This document shows positions 13,725 to 14,216 of a stretch of DNA of 14,216 nucleotides, one piece after another. The translations under genes were made by a program, and so were the position numbers. The notes under the pieces were generated by a model that was given only the letters and a program-made list of their open reading frames with translations, was not told the DNA's origin and ran no database searches. The stretch is from JBBSHE01 sp038253325 (GTDB lineage: Bacteria; Actinomycetota; Actinomycetes; Propionibacteriales; Nocardioidaceae). Position 1 is the first letter of the stretch. Each line of letters opens with the position of its first letter. The stretch covers positions 1-14,216 of the forward strand of contig JBBSHE010000059.1 in assembly GCA_038253325.1 (NCBI GenBank). Reading direction: 5' to 3'.

Positions 13725-13908
13725 GTCGCTTCTCCGTTCGGTCGATTGGCTTCGACCTGGGCCCGAACCCGCTCCATTCTCACAGCATCGACCGACCCGC
13801 GTCGGCACCGAACCAAGTCGTCGGCTGCGAGAAGGCAACCTGACTGAGAGGCGATTGCACCATGGCGGGCGGCGAAGAAGCCGACCCGAGGGGTGCTTCA
13901 CCCAGGTT

Positions 13909-13950
13909 GTCTGCACTTCACCCACGCAATTTCGTGGGTGAAGTGCAGAC
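13909..13950. repeat. Perfect 18-bp inverted repeat (hairpin 1)
   Basis: The left arm 13909-13926 (starts GTCTGCACTT, ends CCCACG) is exactly complementary to the right arm 13933-13950 around the loop CAATTT. It lies between divergent genes, so it is not at the 3' end of either. The apical stem CCCACG/CGTGGG is shared with hairpin 2. Confidence 0.92.
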
Positions 13951-13951
13951 G

Positions 13952-13969
13952 TCCCACGTAAACGTGGGA
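13952..13969. repeat. Second hairpin with the same apical stem (hairpin 2)
   Basis: TCCCACG (13952-13958) pairs with CGTGGGA (13963-13969) around TAAA. The apical CCCACG/CGTGGG equals that of hairpin 1. An alternative, mutually exclusive pairing joins CGTCCCA (13950-13956) with TGGGACG (13974-13980). Confidence 0.85.
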
Positions 13970-14002
13970 AAGCTGGGACGGGACGCCGGCGACGACCTCG
14001 AC

Positions 14003-14031
14003 TTGCCGGACGGACCACTTATACCTAGACT
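14003..14031 (+). promoter_or_regulatory. padR promoter (-35 TTGCCG, 17 bp, -10 TAGACT)
   Basis: TTGCCG at 14003-14008 and TAGACT at 14026-14031 are separated by 17 bp. The expected transcription start falls at about 14038-14040, on or beside the ATG, so the message is probably leaderless. No ribosome site precedes the ATG, which agrees. Confidence 0.6.
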
Positions 14032-14041
14032 GTCTTAGTAT
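14021..14041. promoter_or_regulatory. 21-bp inverted repeat overlapping the padR -10 and start codon (candidate operator)
   Basis: ATACCTAGAC (14021-14030), a central T, and GTCTTAGTAT (14032-14041) form arms complementary at 8 of 10 positions. The repeat covers the -10 hexamer and the first two bases of the ATG. PadR proteins commonly bind such dyads and repress their own gene, so autoregulation is the natural reading. Confidence 0.65.
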
Positions 14042-14216
14042 GAAGAGCGACAAGTTGCACGGACACCTGGACTCCCTTGTCCTCGCGGCACTGGCCGACG
14101 GCCCCGCGCACGGATACAGCGTGATCACGCGACTCCGGGACAAGAGCGAGGGAGGATTCGACCTCGCCGAAGGCAGTGTCTACCCGGCGCTGCACCGGCT
14201 CGAGTTGGAAGGATAT
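14040..14216 (+). CDS. PadR family transcriptional regulator (N-terminal part, runs off the window)
   Basis: The first 59 residues are present. The winged-helix DNA-binding domain is clear: HLDSLVLAALADGPAHGYSV (9-28) followed by RLRDKSEGGFDLAEGSVYPALHRLELEGY (31-59). GSVYPALHRLE is the recognition-helix signature of PadR. The rest, including the dimerisation helix, lies beyond the window. The ATG at 14040 lacks a ribosome site and is probably the first codon of a leaderless mRNA. PadR proteins usually act as repressors answering small molecules such as phenolics or drugs. The target may be itself and genes further downstream; the divergent oxidoreductase gene is a second candidate. Confidence 0.93.
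   Translation, partial: MKSDKLHGHLDSLVLAALADGPAHGYSVITRLRDKSEGGFDLAEGSVYPALHRLELEGY

Larger units (their letters stand above)
13725..14039. other. 315-bp divergent intergenic region without a gene
   Basis: No frame here looks coding. The left half (13725-13885) holds the upstream region of the oxidoreductase gene, where I see no convincing promoter hexamers. The right half holds a cluster of inverted repeats (13891-13980), then the padR promoter and operator (14003-14041). CTTCACCCA occurs directly at 13896-13904 and 13916-13924, and inverted at 13936-13944. Confidence 0.7.

Noticed and set aside
12792..13847. 351-codon plus-strand frame opposite the oxidoreductase gene
   Set aside because: It has no domain signature, while the minus strand encodes a complete MDR-family protein with a Rossmann motif.
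13909..13969. Ordinary transcription terminator
   Set aside because: Both neighbouring genes start toward, and point away from, this gap, so no gene ends here. There is no T-run after either stem.

Overview
The window is high-GC actinobacterial DNA. The evidence is the gene content (FhaA, FhaB, PstP, RodA, PbpA and a PASTA kinase, followed by DUF881, CrgA, a rhomboid protease and a cyclophilin), the strong G/C bias at third codon positions and frequent GTG starts. The order resembles what I recall of the origin-proximal cell-wall and division cluster of Streptomyces and Mycobacterium. As in Streptomyces-type clusters, there is no pknA between pbpA and pknB and no trpG next to the DUF881 gene. 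The genus cannot be fixed by eye.

Layout: 1-262 is a degenerate tandem array of nested dyads just downstream of a minus-strand tRNA-Leu(CAG) at 282-365. From 641 to 8208 runs one tightly packed plus-strand operon: fhaA, fhaB, pstP, rodA, pbpA, pknB. Two of its joints are ATGA overlaps and the others are short gaps (3, 6 and 28 bp). Converging on pknB is the DUF881 gene (8236-8964, minus), which is divergent from crgA (9052-9303, plus). A 170-bp convergent gap with DnaA-box-like sequences follows. Then come the minus-strand rhomboid and cyclophilin genes (9474-10983). Divergent from these is a small basic protein with a short hydrophobic stretch (11182-11700). It converges on a minus-strand group made of a DUF3817 membrane protein, SURF1 and a zinc-less quinone-oxidoreductase-like protein (11731-13724). 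The last part is a 315-bp divergent gap with two hairpins that share an identical apical stem. It ends with a leaderless-looking padR gene whose start codon lies inside a 21-bp inverted repeat; padR runs off the window.

How it works together: PknB senses cell-wall fragments or lipid II through external PASTA domains and phosphorylates division and wall proteins. PstP reverses this. FhaA and FhaB read phosphothreonine through FHA domains. RodA (SEDS glycosyltransferase) and PbpA (class B transpeptidase) make septal or elongation peptidoglycan. CrgA and DUF881 are division-associated membrane proteins. Both the kinase and the phosphatase carry Thr-rich extracellular tails encoded by tandemly repeated DNA.

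The parts least explained by known families are non-coding: the dyad array at the left edge, the DnaA-like cluster at 9364-9395, and the twin hairpins plus padR operator at 13909-14041.
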